DNA of 40,790 nucleotides from Acidobacteriota bacterium (lineage in GTDB: Bacteria; Acidobacteriota; Thermoanaerobaculia; Thermoanaerobaculales; Thermoanaerobaculaceae): positions 1 to 40,790 of the forward strand of contig JACQZW010000010.1 in NCBI GenBank assembly GCA_016213675.1. Reading direction: 5' to 3'. A program made the translations under genes and the position numbers. This document shows, one piece after another, positions 1-9,457 of this stretch (within the stretch, counting starts at the first letter, position 1; each line of letters opens with the position of its first letter). The notes below the pieces were generated by a model. The model had not been told where the DNA came from. It did not search any database and worked only from the letters and a program-made list of their open reading frames with translations.

Positions 1-165
1 ACCACCCGCCCAGGCTTGCCCTCCCGACCACCCGCCCAGGCTTGAAGCCGAAGCGGGAAAAAGCCCCGTGTCCTGCGCCGTTGCTTCAAGCCGGGGTGGA
101 AGGGGGGGCGTGCAAGCCTGGGTGGGCGGGCGGGTGGGCAAGCCTGGGCGGGAGGGCGGGTGTGC
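1..165. repeat. G/C-rich 26-bp intergenic repeats with inverted copies
   Basis: Two direct copies of a unit of about 26 bp occupy roughly 1-45, with core ACCACCCGCCCAGGCTTG. At about 111-162 the unit returns in the opposite orientation as CAAGCCTGGGYGGG. The stretch is therefore a large imperfect inverted repeat with runs of G that could form a hairpin or G-quadruplex. It sits just beyond the stop codon of the addA-like gene, so it may act in termination. A closely related tandem set lies at 40493-40621, downstream of the last gene. No coding function is visible. Confidence 0.7.
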
Positions 166-171
166 AGGCCT

Positions 172-3100
172 TCAACCCTGCTTCACGATCCCCGCGTGCA
201 GGAACCAGAGCTCGAAGCGCGGCGGGTTCGGGAGAGCCAGGGCCTCCTGGACCGCCCGGACGTAGGCCTGCCCCTGCGAGGCATAGCTCAGGGCGCGCTC
301 CTCGAGCGCGGCGCCGGCGACCTCGTCGGTCTTGTAGTCGGCGACGACGAGCCGGTCCGTCGCCGGGTCGCGGTACAGGAGGTCGATCGTCCCGGCGACG
401 AAGCCGACCGGTCCGACGTCCTCGTCGGGCAGAAGCAGCACGGGCAGCTCGCGAGCCACGACGTGCGGCGCGATCGCCGAGAAGGCGTCCCAGAGCCGCG
501 AGGCGCGGAAGCGGTCGAGCGTCTCCCCTGCCCTGGCCACGGCCACGGCCCGCACGTTCTCCGCGGGCCGCGGGTCGACCAGGGCCTCGAGGCCGCGTCG
601 GGCGCGGCCGAGCGCCGCCGCCGGGTCACCGCCCAGCTCCAGCCGCTCGAGCACGCCATGCACGAGGCTGCCGGCCGCCGTCGCCGCGCCGGCGGCCCCG
701 TCGCGCTCGACGTCTCGGCGCCGGCTCCGGGGTTCGTCCTCCTCGTGACGCTCGCGCAACAGCCGGTGGGCCTCGGCCGACGCCGGTCCGCCGTAGCGCC
801 GGGCCATGCGGGTCCCGGCCTCCTCGCGCAGCCTCGCGAGGCGCCCCGCCTGCCGCTCGATCTCGTCCGGCTCCGGAAGGGCCACCTCGTCATCGCGGGC
901 GGCGACCGCGGCCGTCTTCGGCGCGAGCGACGGGAAAACCCACCGCGCCCCGTCGATGACCGCGTCCCAGCCTCCGGCCTCGACGAGGCGGCGGTGGATC
1001 GCCTCCGGCGCCTCGCCGTCCCACGACCGGAGCAGCAGCTCGAGGTGCGAGCCCGCCGCATTCCTCCCGCCCTGCGGCCAGGACCCGGACACCACGAGAC
1101 GCTCCTTGGCCCGCGTCATCGCGACGTAGAGCGTGCGCACCCGTTCGGCCGCCTCGACCCGCCGCCTGCGCTCCTCGACCGCGACCCAGCCCGGGGACGG
1201 GGCGCCGAGGAGTCGGAGCTCGACTGCCCCGCCCGGCATCCTGGCCACCTGGTTCGGCCGGTCGTGGCCCTTGCCCGGCTGCTTGTGCGCCTGCAGCAGG
1301 TAGACGTGGGAGAAGTCGAGCCCCTTGGCCTTGTGGATGGTCATGACCCGGACCGCGTCCGCCGCCGCCTCGCGCGGCGTCGCCTCCTCGGCCTCGCGCT
1401 CCTCGGCGATGGCCAGGCGGAGCGCCCGCAGGACCTCGGTCACGTCGCCGCCGGCCGCCTCGAGCGACTGCTCGAGCTGGCGGAAGAAGCGATCGAGGTT
1501 GGCGAGTCGCCACGCCCCGAGGAAGCGGGCCGCCTCGGTCGCCTCGATGAGCGACTCGACCCGCACCCGCTCGACGAAGGCCGCGGCGCTGTCGTGCCGG
1601 AACGCCGCGCGCAGGCCCGCGAGCCGTGACACGGCGGCCGCCAGGCCCTCTTCCCAGCCGCGCACCCCGTCGAGGCCGGGGATCTCCTCGGTCGGAAGAC
1701 CGGCCGCGACCCCCCGGGCGAGCGCCCGCACCCGCTCGAGCCGCACCGGGTCCGGCCCCGCCAGCTCGGTCAGCAGCCCGGGCAGGCCGCCCAGCCAGAG
1801 ATCGAGCAGCGCGGCGTCCGGCACGCCCGCCTGGGCCGAGCGCAGCCACGTCACCAGCGCGAGGTGGTCGCCGGGGTCGAGGATGGTCTGGACCAGCGCC
1901 GCCGCCTCGATCACCTCGCGCCGCCGGTAGTACGACCGGTCGCGCTCGACCGCGTAGGGCACGCCGGCCTCGCGGAGCGCCCGGAGCACCGTCTCGACGT
2001 TGCCGAACGAGCGCAGCAGGACACCGACCTCGCTCCACGCGACGCCCGACCGGTCGTGCAGCGCCCGCAGGTCGCGAGCGAGCCAGTCCGCCTCGATCTC
2101 CTCGCCGACGGCGTTGACCGTCCTCGGCGACTTCCCGTCCCCGCCGGGCGCGGCGTCCCAGCACACCCAATACTCGATCGGCGCCCAGGGGTCGCGCCGG
2201 AACCCCTCAGCGCGCTCCTTCTCCACGCACGGGACGAGCGGTTGGAACGGCGGCTGGACTCCAGGATCCTCGAGCATCACCGGCGCCAGCCGCCGCTCGA
2301 CCTCCTCGAGGATCGGCGGCGCCGACCGGAAGCTGACCGACAGCCGCTGCCGTGTCCGGCCTGTGGACTCCAGCCCGCGGACGAAGCGCTCGTACGACTC
2401 GAGGTCGGCCTCGCGCCAGCCGTAGATGGACTGCTTCGGATCGCCGACCAGGAAGAGCCCGGGCCGCACCTCCCCGTCGAGGGCGAGGACGCGCAGGACG
2501 TCGCACTGGGCGGGATCTGTGTCCTGGAACTCGTCGACGAGGAGCTGGCGCATCTCGCTGCGCAGCCGGGCGGCGATGCCATCGTGGCTGCACAGCAGGT
2601 TGCGGGCGTCGCGCAGCAGCGCCTGGAAGCCCACCACGCCCCGGCGCGTCAGCTCGCGGTGCGCCTCGGCGAGCAGGCCCGACAGCGCGGTCCGGGCGTG
2701 GCCGTAGAGCACCGGTTGGAGCGATCGAAGGTGCCCGAGGGCGGTGGCCAACCGGCCCGCGGCCGCGCACACCGCGGCGGCGGACTCGCCGAGCGCGTTG
2801 GCCTCGGCGCCCGTCGGCTCTCCCCTGCCCCACTTCGCGAGCCGCGCGCCCGCATCCAGCCTCTCCCCGTCTCCCGCCGCCGCGCACAGCATGTCCAGTC
2901 CGGCGACGTCGGCCGGCGTCACGGCGGCGGTGTCGGCCAGAGCGCGCAGCGCGGCAATCGCGCGCGGGGCCACCGCGTTCGCGCCCTTCACGGACGTCAG
3001 CGCTCCGGCGCCGGCCTCCTCGAAGTCGCGCAGCGCCGCCAGCAGCGCGTCGCGCAGCCCGCCGGCGACTTCCGGCGTGAACGGGTCGGCGGCGAGCGCC

Positions 3101-3789
3101 TCCGGCTCGACGGCCTCCGCGAGCAGCTCGACGAGCGCCGCCGCGAGGCCGGCCGGGCCGATCCCGGCGGCGGCCAGCGCCACGAGCCCCGCGTCGGGCT
3201 CGCCGGCCAGCGCCTCGCGCATCCCCGCCTCCACCACATCGCGTGCGACCGCCTCGCGCAGCGACCCGTCGGCGTCCACGGTGAACGCCGGGTGGACGCC
3301 CGCCTCCAGCGGGAAGCGGGCCAGCAGGCGGCGGCAGTACGCGTGGATCGTCCCCACCTGGAGGCGGTCGAGCGCGACGAGGAGGGCCCGCGCGCGGCGC
3401 GCCCGCTCGGGCCCGGTGACGGTCAGCTCGGCCTCCGCCACCCCAACCGGGACATCCCCGACGGCGAGCCGCGCGAGCGCCTCGGCGAGACGTTCGGCCA
3501 TCTCGGCGGCCGCCGCGTCGGTGAAGGTGATGGCGACCACGCCCTCGAGAACGCGGGCGGCGGTCGCCTCGTCGGTCCCGGCCGCAGGCTGGAGGGCACT
3601 CGCCGCGGATGCCGCGGACTCCCATCCCGGCCCCAGGCACCAGGTCACCGCCCGCGCCACCAGCGCCGCGGTCTTGCCCGTCCCGGCCCCGGCCTCGAGC
3701 ACCATGGGCGAGGCGAACTCGCGCTGGGCGGCGACCCGCGCCGCGGCGTCGGCGCGACGGAGCTCGACCAGACGGGCGTCTCGGCTCAC
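172..3789 (-). CDS. addA: AddA/RecB-type ATP-dependent helicase-nuclease subunit
   Basis: A protein of 1205 residues, the usual size for AddA. It has UvrD superfamily 1A helicase motifs: Walker A GAGTGKT near residues 34-40, motif II as VDEFQDTD, then GDPKQSIYGWR, the IHKAKGLDF motif and YVAMTRAKERL. Near the C-terminus, GFVAGTIDLLYR followed by VADYKTDE gives the D and D-x-K residues of a RecB-family PD-(D/E)xK nuclease. In this family the enzyme unwinds and resects DNA double-strand ends for RecA-dependent repair and degrades foreign linear DNA. The GTG start overlaps the stop of the upstream addB-like gene by four bases (GTGA), which indicates translational coupling. UvrD and RecB paralogues are alternatives, but the partner gene favours AddAB. 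Confidence 0.9.
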   Translation of the reverse strand: MSRDARLVELRRADAAARVAAQREFASPMVLEAGAGTGKTAALVARAVTWCLGPGWESAASAASALQPAAGTDEATAARVLEGVVAITFTDAAAAEMAERLAEALARLAVGDVPVGVAEAELTVTGPERARRARALLVALDRLQVGTIHAYCRRLLARFPLEAGVHPAFTVDADGSLREAVARDVVEAGMREALAGEPDAGLVALAAAGIGPAGLAAALVELLAEAVEPEALAADPFTPEVAGGLRDALLAALRDFEEAGAGALTSVKGANAVAPRAIAALRALADTAAVTPADVAGLDMLCAAAGDGERLDAGARLAKWGRGEPTGAEANALGESAAAVCAAAGRLATALGHLRSLQPVLYGHARTALSGLLAEAHRELTRRGVVGFQALLRDARNLLCSHDGIAARLRSEMRQLLVDEFQDTDPAQCDVLRVLALDGEVRPGLFLVGDPKQSIYGWREADLESYERFVRGLESTGRTRQRLSVSFRSAPPILEEVERRLAPVMLEDPGVQPPFQPLVPCVEKERAEGFRRDPWAPIEYWVCWDAAPGGDGKSPRTVNAVGEEIEADWLARDLRALHDRSGVAWSEVGVLLRSFGNVETVLRALREAGVPYAVERDRSYYRRREVIEAAALVQTILDPGDHLALVTWLRSAQAGVPDAALLDLWLGGLPGLLTELAGPDPVRLERVRALARGVAAGLPTEEIPGLDGVRGWEEGLAAAVSRLAGLRAAFRHDSAAAFVERVRVESLIEATEAARFLGAWRLANLDRFFRQLEQSLEAAGGDVTEVLRALRLAIAEEREAEEATPREAAADAVRVMTIHKAKGLDFSHVYLLQAHKQPGKGHDRPNQVARMPGGAVELRLLGAPSPGWVAVEERRRRVEAAERVRTLYVAMTRAKERLVVSGSWPQGGRNAAGSHLELLLRSWDGEAPEAIHRRLVEAGGWDAVIDGARWVFPSLAPKTAAVAARDDEVALPEPDEIERQAGRLARLREEAGTRMARRYGGPASAEAHRLLRERHEEDEPRSRRRDVERDGAAGAATAAGSLVHGVLERLELGGDPAAALGRARRGLEALVDPRPAENVRAVAVARAGETLDRFRASRLWDAFSAIAPHVVARELPVLLLPDEDVGPVGFVAGTIDLLYRDPATDRLVVADYKTDEVAGAALEERALSYASQGQAYVRAVQEALALPNPPRFELWFLHAGIVKQG

Positions 3790-6700
3790 GACTCCCTCCC
3801 GCCGTCACCGGTTGGCTTGGCGGCCAGCATCCACACCCGGCGGGCCGCCGCAACAGCCGCGCCCTCCTTCTTCGCCGCCTCGGCGTCCGCCAACCACGCG
3901 TTCAGCCGCGCGCGGGCACCGGAGTCGTGGCGCACGCAGGCCGGTGCGACCTCGCACCACTGGCAGCCCTGGTACTCCTTTCGACCTTCCGGCCCGACCA
4001 GCCGCGGCAGGAAAGCGCCAAGGTCCCACGCCGCGAAGACCGCTGTTGCCGCCGTCGCGAACGCGTCCGCTGACTCGGCGTCGGCGTTGCTGAGGCAGGC
4101 GACCCGGTGCTCGGGCTCCTCGTCGGGCCGCAGGTAGACGTACCGGCCCTCGGCCGGGCGGTCCGCGACCGCCAGCGCGTAGGCCGCGGCCTGCAGCCTC
4201 CGGCCGGCGGCCACCTCCCGGCGCAGGTCGCGTTCGCGCGCAGCCGGCGTCTTGTTCGTCGAGTGCGACCGTCCCGTCTTGTAGTCGGTCAGTCGGACTC
4301 CCTCCCCCAGAGCGTCGACGCGGTCGGCGACGAAGGAGACGGCGCGGCCGCCGACGACGACGCGCCCCACGACCTCGGCGCCGAGGACGTCCGGCGGCGT
4401 GGCGGCCCAGTCGACCGACCGCGCCACCTCGAGCGCCACGGCGGCGCGCGCGGCGAGCAGCGCCGCCAGGCCCGCCGGCGACAGCCCGGCCTCCCGGACC
4501 AGCGTGTCGGCCTCCTCCCGCAGCAGCTCGGAGAGCCGCCCGGGGCCAGGCCACGGCGGCCGGTGCGGCACGCGGGCCATGACCTCGGTCAGCTCGGCGC
4601 GGGCGTCGGTCTTCCCGCCGCACACCCGTTGCAGCACGCGGTGCACGAGCTGGCCGACGAGCGGCGGGTCGATGCCAGGCAGCGACGCGCGCGGGTCCGG
4701 AGGCGGCTCGAGGCGGAGGAGCCGGCGGAGGAACGTCTGCCACGGGCAGGCGGCCACCCGTTCGAGATGCGTGACGTAGAGGTCGCCGTGTCGTCGGTCG
4801 CTTGGGCTGCGCACCGGGCCGACGAAGCCGAACCACGGGCCGAGCGCCGCTGCGCGGCGGCGGCCCTCGGGAACGCGGCGATCAGGGTCGAGCTCGTCGA
4901 GTACCCGGGTGTGGCAGCCGGCGACGAGGACCGCCTCGTCACGGCCGAGCCCGCCCGCGGCCAGCGCCGCCGCCAACGTCCCCGAGAAGCGCCTGCGGGA
5001 GGAGTGGAGCCCGGCGAGCACCGCGTGCTCGTGGGCGGGACGCAGCTCGTCGCCGGAGTCCGCCGACCACGGATCACCCGCGAGGTCGACCTCCCCCGCA
5101 CCCAGTGCGAGCCGGACCCGCTCCGCCAGCGGCGAGGCGGGACAGGGCTTGCCGTCGTCGTCGCTCACCCGCCACGACAGCGTGACCCGCGGGCTCGCCG
5201 CGACGAGCTGGGCGAACAGGTAGCGCTCCTCGTCGCCGCCGCGGCGCTTGACGGGCAGGTCCGAGAGCACGCCGGTCCGCTGCGCCAGGTGGACTCGCAG
5301 CCGGTCCGCCAGGAGCGGGTCCTCGTGGAGCACCCGGGGGAACACGTCGCGGTTCAGCGAGACGACGAACAGGTGGTCGAAGGTCCGTCCCCGGGCCTCC
5401 ATCACCGAGAGGACCTGGACGCCGGCCCCGGCGCCGCCGGTGTCGACCGCGCCGGCCCCCGCCAATGCGTCGGCCGCCAGTAGCGCGAACTCGTCTCGCT
5501 CGACCACCAGCTCGGCCGGCACCTCGGCCTCGAGCCCGGCCAGCGCCTCCTCTGCCGCGACCGCGCCGGGGTCCTCCCGCGACCAGCCGAGCCCCCCGGC
5601 GAGAAGCCCGCGCAGCCACTCGAGGGGCACCGCGAGCGGGGCGCGCCCGGGCGCGGTCGCGAGCCGGCCGCAGACGTCCCGGGCCGTGGCCACGACGAGC
5701 TCGAGCGTCCCGGCCCGCAGCACGCGATGGCGTGGCGGCGCGGCGGTCTCGTCGTCGTCGGTCGCCGCGCCCTTCACCAGCGGCAGGGGGAGGCCCGAGC
5801 GCCCGCCGAGGAGGGCGGCGGCGTCGAGCCCGGCCACCTCGCCGAGCCGCACAGCGCCGCTCGCCCGCAGTCCCACCCGTCCTTCGACCTCGACCGCCCC
5901 GTCCAGGCCATGCCAGGCCGACAGGAACGAGTCGGCGGTGGTCTCCGTCCCCCGCTCCAGGAGCTCACCGAGGGCGCGCAGCCGCCGCACCGCCGCGCCC
6001 GCCGAGCCGGGGCCGCCGCGCACCGCGAATGGGATCCCGAGCCGGCCGAAGTGCCGCGCGATCGGGCTCTCGAGCGCCGCGAGGTCGCGGGCGACGACAC
6101 CGATCGACTCCGGCGTCGCGCCGCCGTCGAGCAGCGTCCGGACCCGGCGGGCCACCTCGCGCGCCTCGGCCGACGGGCCCGCGGCACGCACCAGCGCCAG
6201 CTCGTCCGGCCGGTCCGGCGCGGCGCCCACGGGCCCGTGCGTCGCACCGGCTCCCAGCCGCTCGCGGACCCGGGCCGTGAAGACATGAGGCTCGTCGCGG
6301 CCGGGATCGGCGGGGTCGGGCGGCTCGTCGAGCACGACGCGGGCGCCGGCGTGCCGGACGAGCGCCACGAGGAGGTCGCCGGCCACCGCCGTCGTCTCGG
6401 CGAAGCCGTGGACGAGCACCGCGCGCGCACCGAGCAGCTCCCCTCCCCGCTCGGCGAGCAGCAGCGCGGCGCGCCGGACCACGTCGGCCCGGCGGCCGAG
6501 GCCGGGAAGGGCGACCGTCGCCGCCACCGCGGCCGCCACCCGCACGATCGCGGCGGCGCGCTCGATCTCGGCGCCCTCGCCGAGCTCGCGGAGGGCGTCG
6601 AGGCAACCCTCGGCGTGGGGCGGCTCGAAGCCGGCGTCGAGGAAGTCGCGCAGGGTGGCGGCGAGGACCCGCCAGCCGTCGCGCATCGGGTCGAGCGCCG

Positions 6701-7079
6701 CGCGCAGGAGCGGCTCCTGCCGGCCGAAGCGCCGGGCCAGGATCGGGAGCAGCCGGTCGGACCCGGCGGCCGGCTCGCCGGCCGCCTCCAGCAAGCGGGC
6801 CGCGAGGCGGTACAGGGTCAGCACCTCGACCCCAGCCAGGGCCCGTGCGCGTGCGCGGACCAGCGCGGCCGCGACGTGCTCGCGCAGGCTGCCCGACGGC
6901 ACGACCACGAGCACCGGCCGGCCGAGCAGGCGGGGGTCCGCCTCGGCCGCCGTCGCCAGCGCGAGGACCTCGCGGAGCAGGACGGCCTCGGCGGCCCTGG
7001 CGCCTCTCACGATCCACAGGGCAGGGGCCCGCTCGTCGGCTGTTCCGTCACGTGGCACGTCCGGCTCTCCCCGGCCCAT
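3786..7079 (-). CDS. addB: AddB-type nuclease/inactivated-helicase subunit
   Basis: About 1097 residues from the ATG at 7079. A TTG nine codons upstream (7106) is the longer alternative; neither has a clear Shine-Dalgarno. The N-terminal region has no intact Walker A, as in RecC-like or degenerate AddB helicases. The C-terminal nuclease has FVADRVDALGEG followed by LTDYKTGRS. A cysteine in ACPWQTFL (before the nuclease core) and three in CQWCEVAPAC (end) match the four-cysteine iron-sulfur staple typical of AddB nucleases. The gene forms an operon with the addA-like gene (four-base overlap) and is divergent from the MATE gene. Expected role: second nuclease and possible Chi-recognising partner of AddA in double-strand-break resection. 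Confidence 0.85.
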   Translation of the reverse strand: MGRGEPDVPRDGTADERAPALWIVRGARAAEAVLLREVLALATAAEADPRLLGRPVLVVVPSGSLREHVAAALVRARARALAGVEVLTLYRLAARLLEAAGEPAAGSDRLLPILARRFGRQEPLLRAALDPMRDGWRVLAATLRDFLDAGFEPPHAEGCLDALRELGEGAEIERAAAIVRVAAAVAATVALPGLGRRADVVRRAALLLAERGGELLGARAVLVHGFAETTAVAGDLLVALVRHAGARVVLDEPPDPADPGRDEPHVFTARVRERLGAGATHGPVGAAPDRPDELALVRAAGPSAEAREVARRVRTLLDGGATPESIGVVARDLAALESPIARHFGRLGIPFAVRGGPGSAGAAVRRLRALGELLERGTETTADSFLSAWHGLDGAVEVEGRVGLRASGAVRLGEVAGLDAAALLGGRSGLPLPLVKGAATDDDETAAPPRHRVLRAGTLELVVATARDVCGRLATAPGRAPLAVPLEWLRGLLAGGLGWSREDPGAVAAEEALAGLEAEVPAELVVERDEFALLAADALAGAGAVDTGGAGAGVQVLSVMEARGRTFDHLFVVSLNRDVFPRVLHEDPLLADRLRVHLAQRTGVLSDLPVKRRGGDEERYLFAQLVAASPRVTLSWRVSDDDGKPCPASPLAERVRLALGAGEVDLAGDPWSADSGDELRPAHEHAVLAGLHSSRRRFSGTLAAALAAGGLGRDEAVLVAGCHTRVLDELDPDRRVPEGRRRAAALGPWFGFVGPVRSPSDRRHGDLYVTHLERVAACPWQTFLRRLLRLEPPPDPRASLPGIDPPLVGQLVHRVLQRVCGGKTDARAELTEVMARVPHRPPWPGPGRLSELLREEADTLVREAGLSPAGLAALLAARAAVALEVARSVDWAATPPDVLGAEVVGRVVVGGRAVSFVADRVDALGEGVRLTDYKTGRSHSTNKTPAARERDLRREVAAGRRLQAAAYALAVADRPAEGRYVYLRPDEEPEHRVACLSNADAESADAFATAATAVFAAWDLGAFLPRLVGPEGRKEYQGCQWCEVAPACVRHDSGARARLNAWLADAEAAKKEGAAVAAARRVWMLAAKPTGDGGRES

Positions 7080-7129
7080 GCGAGCACGCCGCGGGGGATG
7101 TGTCAACGCCGCGGCGGTCGCGGTCGACT

Positions 7130-8506
7130 ATGCTCCGTGCGGTGAGCGACGGGGCCCTGAGCTACCGCGACCGGATCGTCGACGGTCCGCTCGACGGGGC
7201 GATCCTGCACCTCGGGACGCCGGCGGTGCTCGCGGCCCTCCTCCAGGCCGGCTTCCTCGTCGTCGACGCCTTCTGGCTCGGCCGGGTCGGGCCATGGGCC
7301 CTGGCCGCGGCTTCCACCGCCGGGTTCGTCATGTGGTTCGCCCAGGCGCTCGGCGAGGGCGTCGCCACCGGGAGCGGCGCCGTCCTCTCCCGCGCCGTCG
7401 GGGCCGGCGATCCGACGGGGGCGCGGCAGGCGGCGGCGGCCGGACTCGGTCTCTCGCTCGCCGGTTCAGTTGTCGTCGCCGCCGCCGGCCTCGCCGCCAC
7501 CCGGAGCATCTTCGCCCTCATGGGCACCGCGCCCGACGTCACGGCCGCCGGATCGGACTACCTGCGGATCGTCCTCCTCGGCATGCCGGCGTACTGGGCG
7601 TTCTGCTGGGTCGCCGCGACCTTCCGCGCCGCCGGCGACAGCCGCACGCCTCTCCGGCTCCTCGCCTTCGCCGCCGCCTTCAACCTGGTCGTCGACCCGG
7701 TGCTGATCCTCGGCCCCGGCCCGTTCCCCCGCCTCGGGGCGGCGGGCGCCGCGCTCGCCACCGTCGGCGCCTGGGCGCTCGCGGCCGCCCTCGGCTGGAT
7801 CCGGCTCTCCCGCCTCGGCCTGCGTCCGGAGCTCCCCGAGGCGCTCACGCCGTCGCCGGCCGCCTGGCGGGCGCTCCGGGTCGGCCTGCCGCTAGGCGCC
7901 GAGGGCGCGCTCTTCTCGGCGATCTACGTGCTGCTCACCCGGGTCACGACGACGTTCGGGACGCCGGCCGTCGCCGCGCTCGCCATCGGGCACAAGCTCG
8001 AGATGCTGAACTTCTTCGTCTGCGCCGGCATGACCAGCGCAGCGACGACGGTGGTCGGCCAGAACCTCGGCGCGGGGCAGCCGCGGCGCGCGACGCGAGG
8101 CGCCTGGCGCACGCTGTTCCTCACGCTCCTCCCAGTCGGAGCCGTCACCGCCGTGCTCGTCGGCATGCCGGCCCGCGCGGTCGCCGTCTTCTCGACCGAG
8201 CCCGCGGTGGTCGCGACGGGCCTGACCTACGTCCTGGTGGTCGGGCTGTCGCAGCCGTTCATGGCCGCCGAGGTTGTGCTCATGGGGGCCTTCGCCGGGG
8301 CCCACCGCACCGCGCTCCCGGCCGCCGTCCAAGTCTCGCTCACCGCGCTCCGCGTCCCGCTCGCGGCGTGGCTCGTCTCCCGCGGCTGGGGCGTCGAGGC
8401 GGTGTGGTTCGCGATCGCGGCCACCTGCATCGCCAAGGGCGCCATCCTCGCCGCCCTGTTCGCCCGCTGGCAGCATCGAGCCGCCGCGGCTCAAACGGGC
8501 CGCTGA
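7130..8506 (+). CDS. MATE family multidrug/metabolite exporter
   Basis: 458 residues from the ATG at 7130; a GTG at 7142 is also possible. The protein is hydrophobic throughout, with about 12 predicted membrane segments. It has the MATE pattern of two related six-helix halves: LGTPAVLAALLQAGFLVVDAF near the N-terminus and a matching GLPLGAEGALFSAIYV start of the second half. MATE proteins export cationic drugs or metabolites, driven by sodium or proton gradients. Substrate cannot be read from sequence. It is divergent from the addB-like gene with a gap of only about 50 bp, so promoters for both must lie in or near that gap. A strong palindrome follows the stop codon. Confidence 0.9.
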   Translation: MLRAVSDGALSYRDRIVDGPLDGAILHLGTPAVLAALLQAGFLVVDAFWLGRVGPWALAAASTAGFVMWFAQALGEGVATGSGAVLSRAVGAGDPTGARQAAAAGLGLSLAGSVVVAAAGLAATRSIFALMGTAPDVTAAGSDYLRIVLLGMPAYWAFCWVAATFRAAGDSRTPLRLLAFAAAFNLVVDPVLILGPGPFPRLGAAGAALATVGAWALAAALGWIRLSRLGLRPELPEALTPSPAAWRALRVGLPLGAEGALFSAIYVLLTRVTTTFGTPAVAALAIGHKLEMLNFFVCAGMTSAATTVVGQNLGAGQPRRATRGAWRTLFLTLLPVGAVTAVLVGMPARAVAVFSTEPAVVATGLTYVLVVGLSQPFMAAEVVLMGAFAGAHRTALPAAVQVSLTALRVPLAAWLVSRGWGVEAVWFAIAATCIAKGAILAALFARWQHRAAAAQTGR

Positions 8507-8546
8507 GCCCCGTCCGCCGCCCATCACCCGAGGGGCCTGTCCCTGT

Positions 8547-8564
8547 CCCGCAGCGCGCTGCGGG
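8547..8564. terminator. Perfect 18-bp palindrome between convergent genes
   Basis: CCCGCAGCGCGCTGCGGG is a perfect self-complementary sequence lying between the convergent stop codons of the MATE gene (8506) and the REC-DUF3052 gene (8567). It is followed by TCTTA on the plus strand. It is a plausible bidirectional terminator, although the U-tract is weak. Confidence 0.5.
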
Positions 8565-8566
8565 TC

Positions 8567-9349
8567 TTACACCCGGTCGCGGCGCCGGGCGAACTTCAGC
8601 GCCGACCACGTCACGTCCACCGAGCACACCTTGTGGTCGACCAGGCCCGCCGCCAGGCCGGCCGCGCGCACGTCCCGCTGGCCGAGATCGCCGGCCAGCG
8701 CCGACGTCCTCTTCGGCCACGCGATCCACAGCCCGCGCGACGGCTCGTGCGCCGCCATCGCCTCGATGCCCTCCTGTAGCTCGGCCTTGGAGCGGACGAA
8801 CCACACGACGAGGTCGGCCCCGTCCGCGGTGCCGAGCAGCTCGACGCCGGACGGCAGCTCGCCGACGCTGGCCGTGATCAGCCCGGGCTCGCCGATCAGG
8901 GCGACCCGCAGCCCGGCCTTGATGCCGAGCTTCTTCGGCAGCGGCGCCCCCGCGTACCCGGCGAACCGCGAGCTGGGCACCACGGGGTGCGCCGGCGGCC
9001 TGGCAATCGCCCGCGCGACCGCCTTGTCGACCTTCTCCCATGGCGCGTAGACGGCGTCGGGGAGGAGCGTCCGCATCGCGTCCACCTTGGCCGGCTCGCC
9101 GTCGACGAGGACCAGCGGCACGCAGCGCGTCGCCTTGCGCTCGCGAATCGCGATGGCCAGGTCGCGTCCCTGCGACGGCGCGTGGCCGAGGTCGATCACC
9201 ACCACGTCCGGTGGCGCCGCCGCCATCCGGACCAGCGAGCTCAAACCCGCGAACGGCTCGTCGTCGACGTCGTAGCCGAGCGCCCGGAGCCGCTCGACCC
9301 GCTCCGTCCCGGTCTTGCCCCGCCGGTGGATCAACCGGACGAACCGCAT
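8567..9349 (-). CDS. CheY-like receiver fused to a DUF3052 domain
   Basis: 260 residues in two parts. Residues 1 to about 125 resemble a response-regulator receiver fold, with hydrophobic VVVIDL carrying the central aspartate, and LVLVDGEP in place of the usual threonine/lysine positions. Residues of about 135-260 match DUF3052: LGIKAGLRVALIGEP, DLVVWFVRSKAEL, LWIAWPKRTS and VDVTWSALKF are its hallmark blocks. DUF3052 proteins are usually stand-alone and of unknown function, so the fusion is noteworthy. No DNA-binding domain is present. The gene is convergent with the MATE gene. Function is unknown; a phosphorylation-dependent or pseudo-receiver role is inference. Confidence 0.8.
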   Translation of the reverse strand: MRFVRLIHRRGKTGTERVERLRALGYDVDDEPFAGLSSLVRMAAAPPDVVVIDLGHAPSQGRDLAIAIRERKATRCVPLVLVDGEPAKVDAMRTLLPDAVYAPWEKVDKAVARAIARPPAHPVVPSSRFAGYAGAPLPKKLGIKAGLRVALIGEPGLITASVGELPSGVELLGTADGADLVVWFVRSKAELQEGIEAMAAHEPSRGLWIAWPKRTSALAGDLGQRDVRAAGLAAGLVDHKVCSVDVTWSALKFARRRDRV

Positions 9350-9457
9350 GCGTCCCTGTCTCCTCTCGTCACCGCCCGCGATCCCTCGCGTGCCAGTCGA
9401 TGCTACTCCGGGCTCACGCCTCGCGCGAGGCGTGAGGCGCCGACGCGCAGCAACGGA

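Noticed and set aside
42..1629. Long plus-strand open frames opposite the addA-like gene
   Set aside because: Arginine- and proline-rich shadow translations caused by high GC; no family-like motifs, and the minus-strand gene has complete helicase motifs.
4107..7145. Plus-strand open frames of 270-470 codons opposite the addB-like gene
   Set aside because: Antisense artefacts in GC-rich DNA with low-complexity composition and no ribosome sites.
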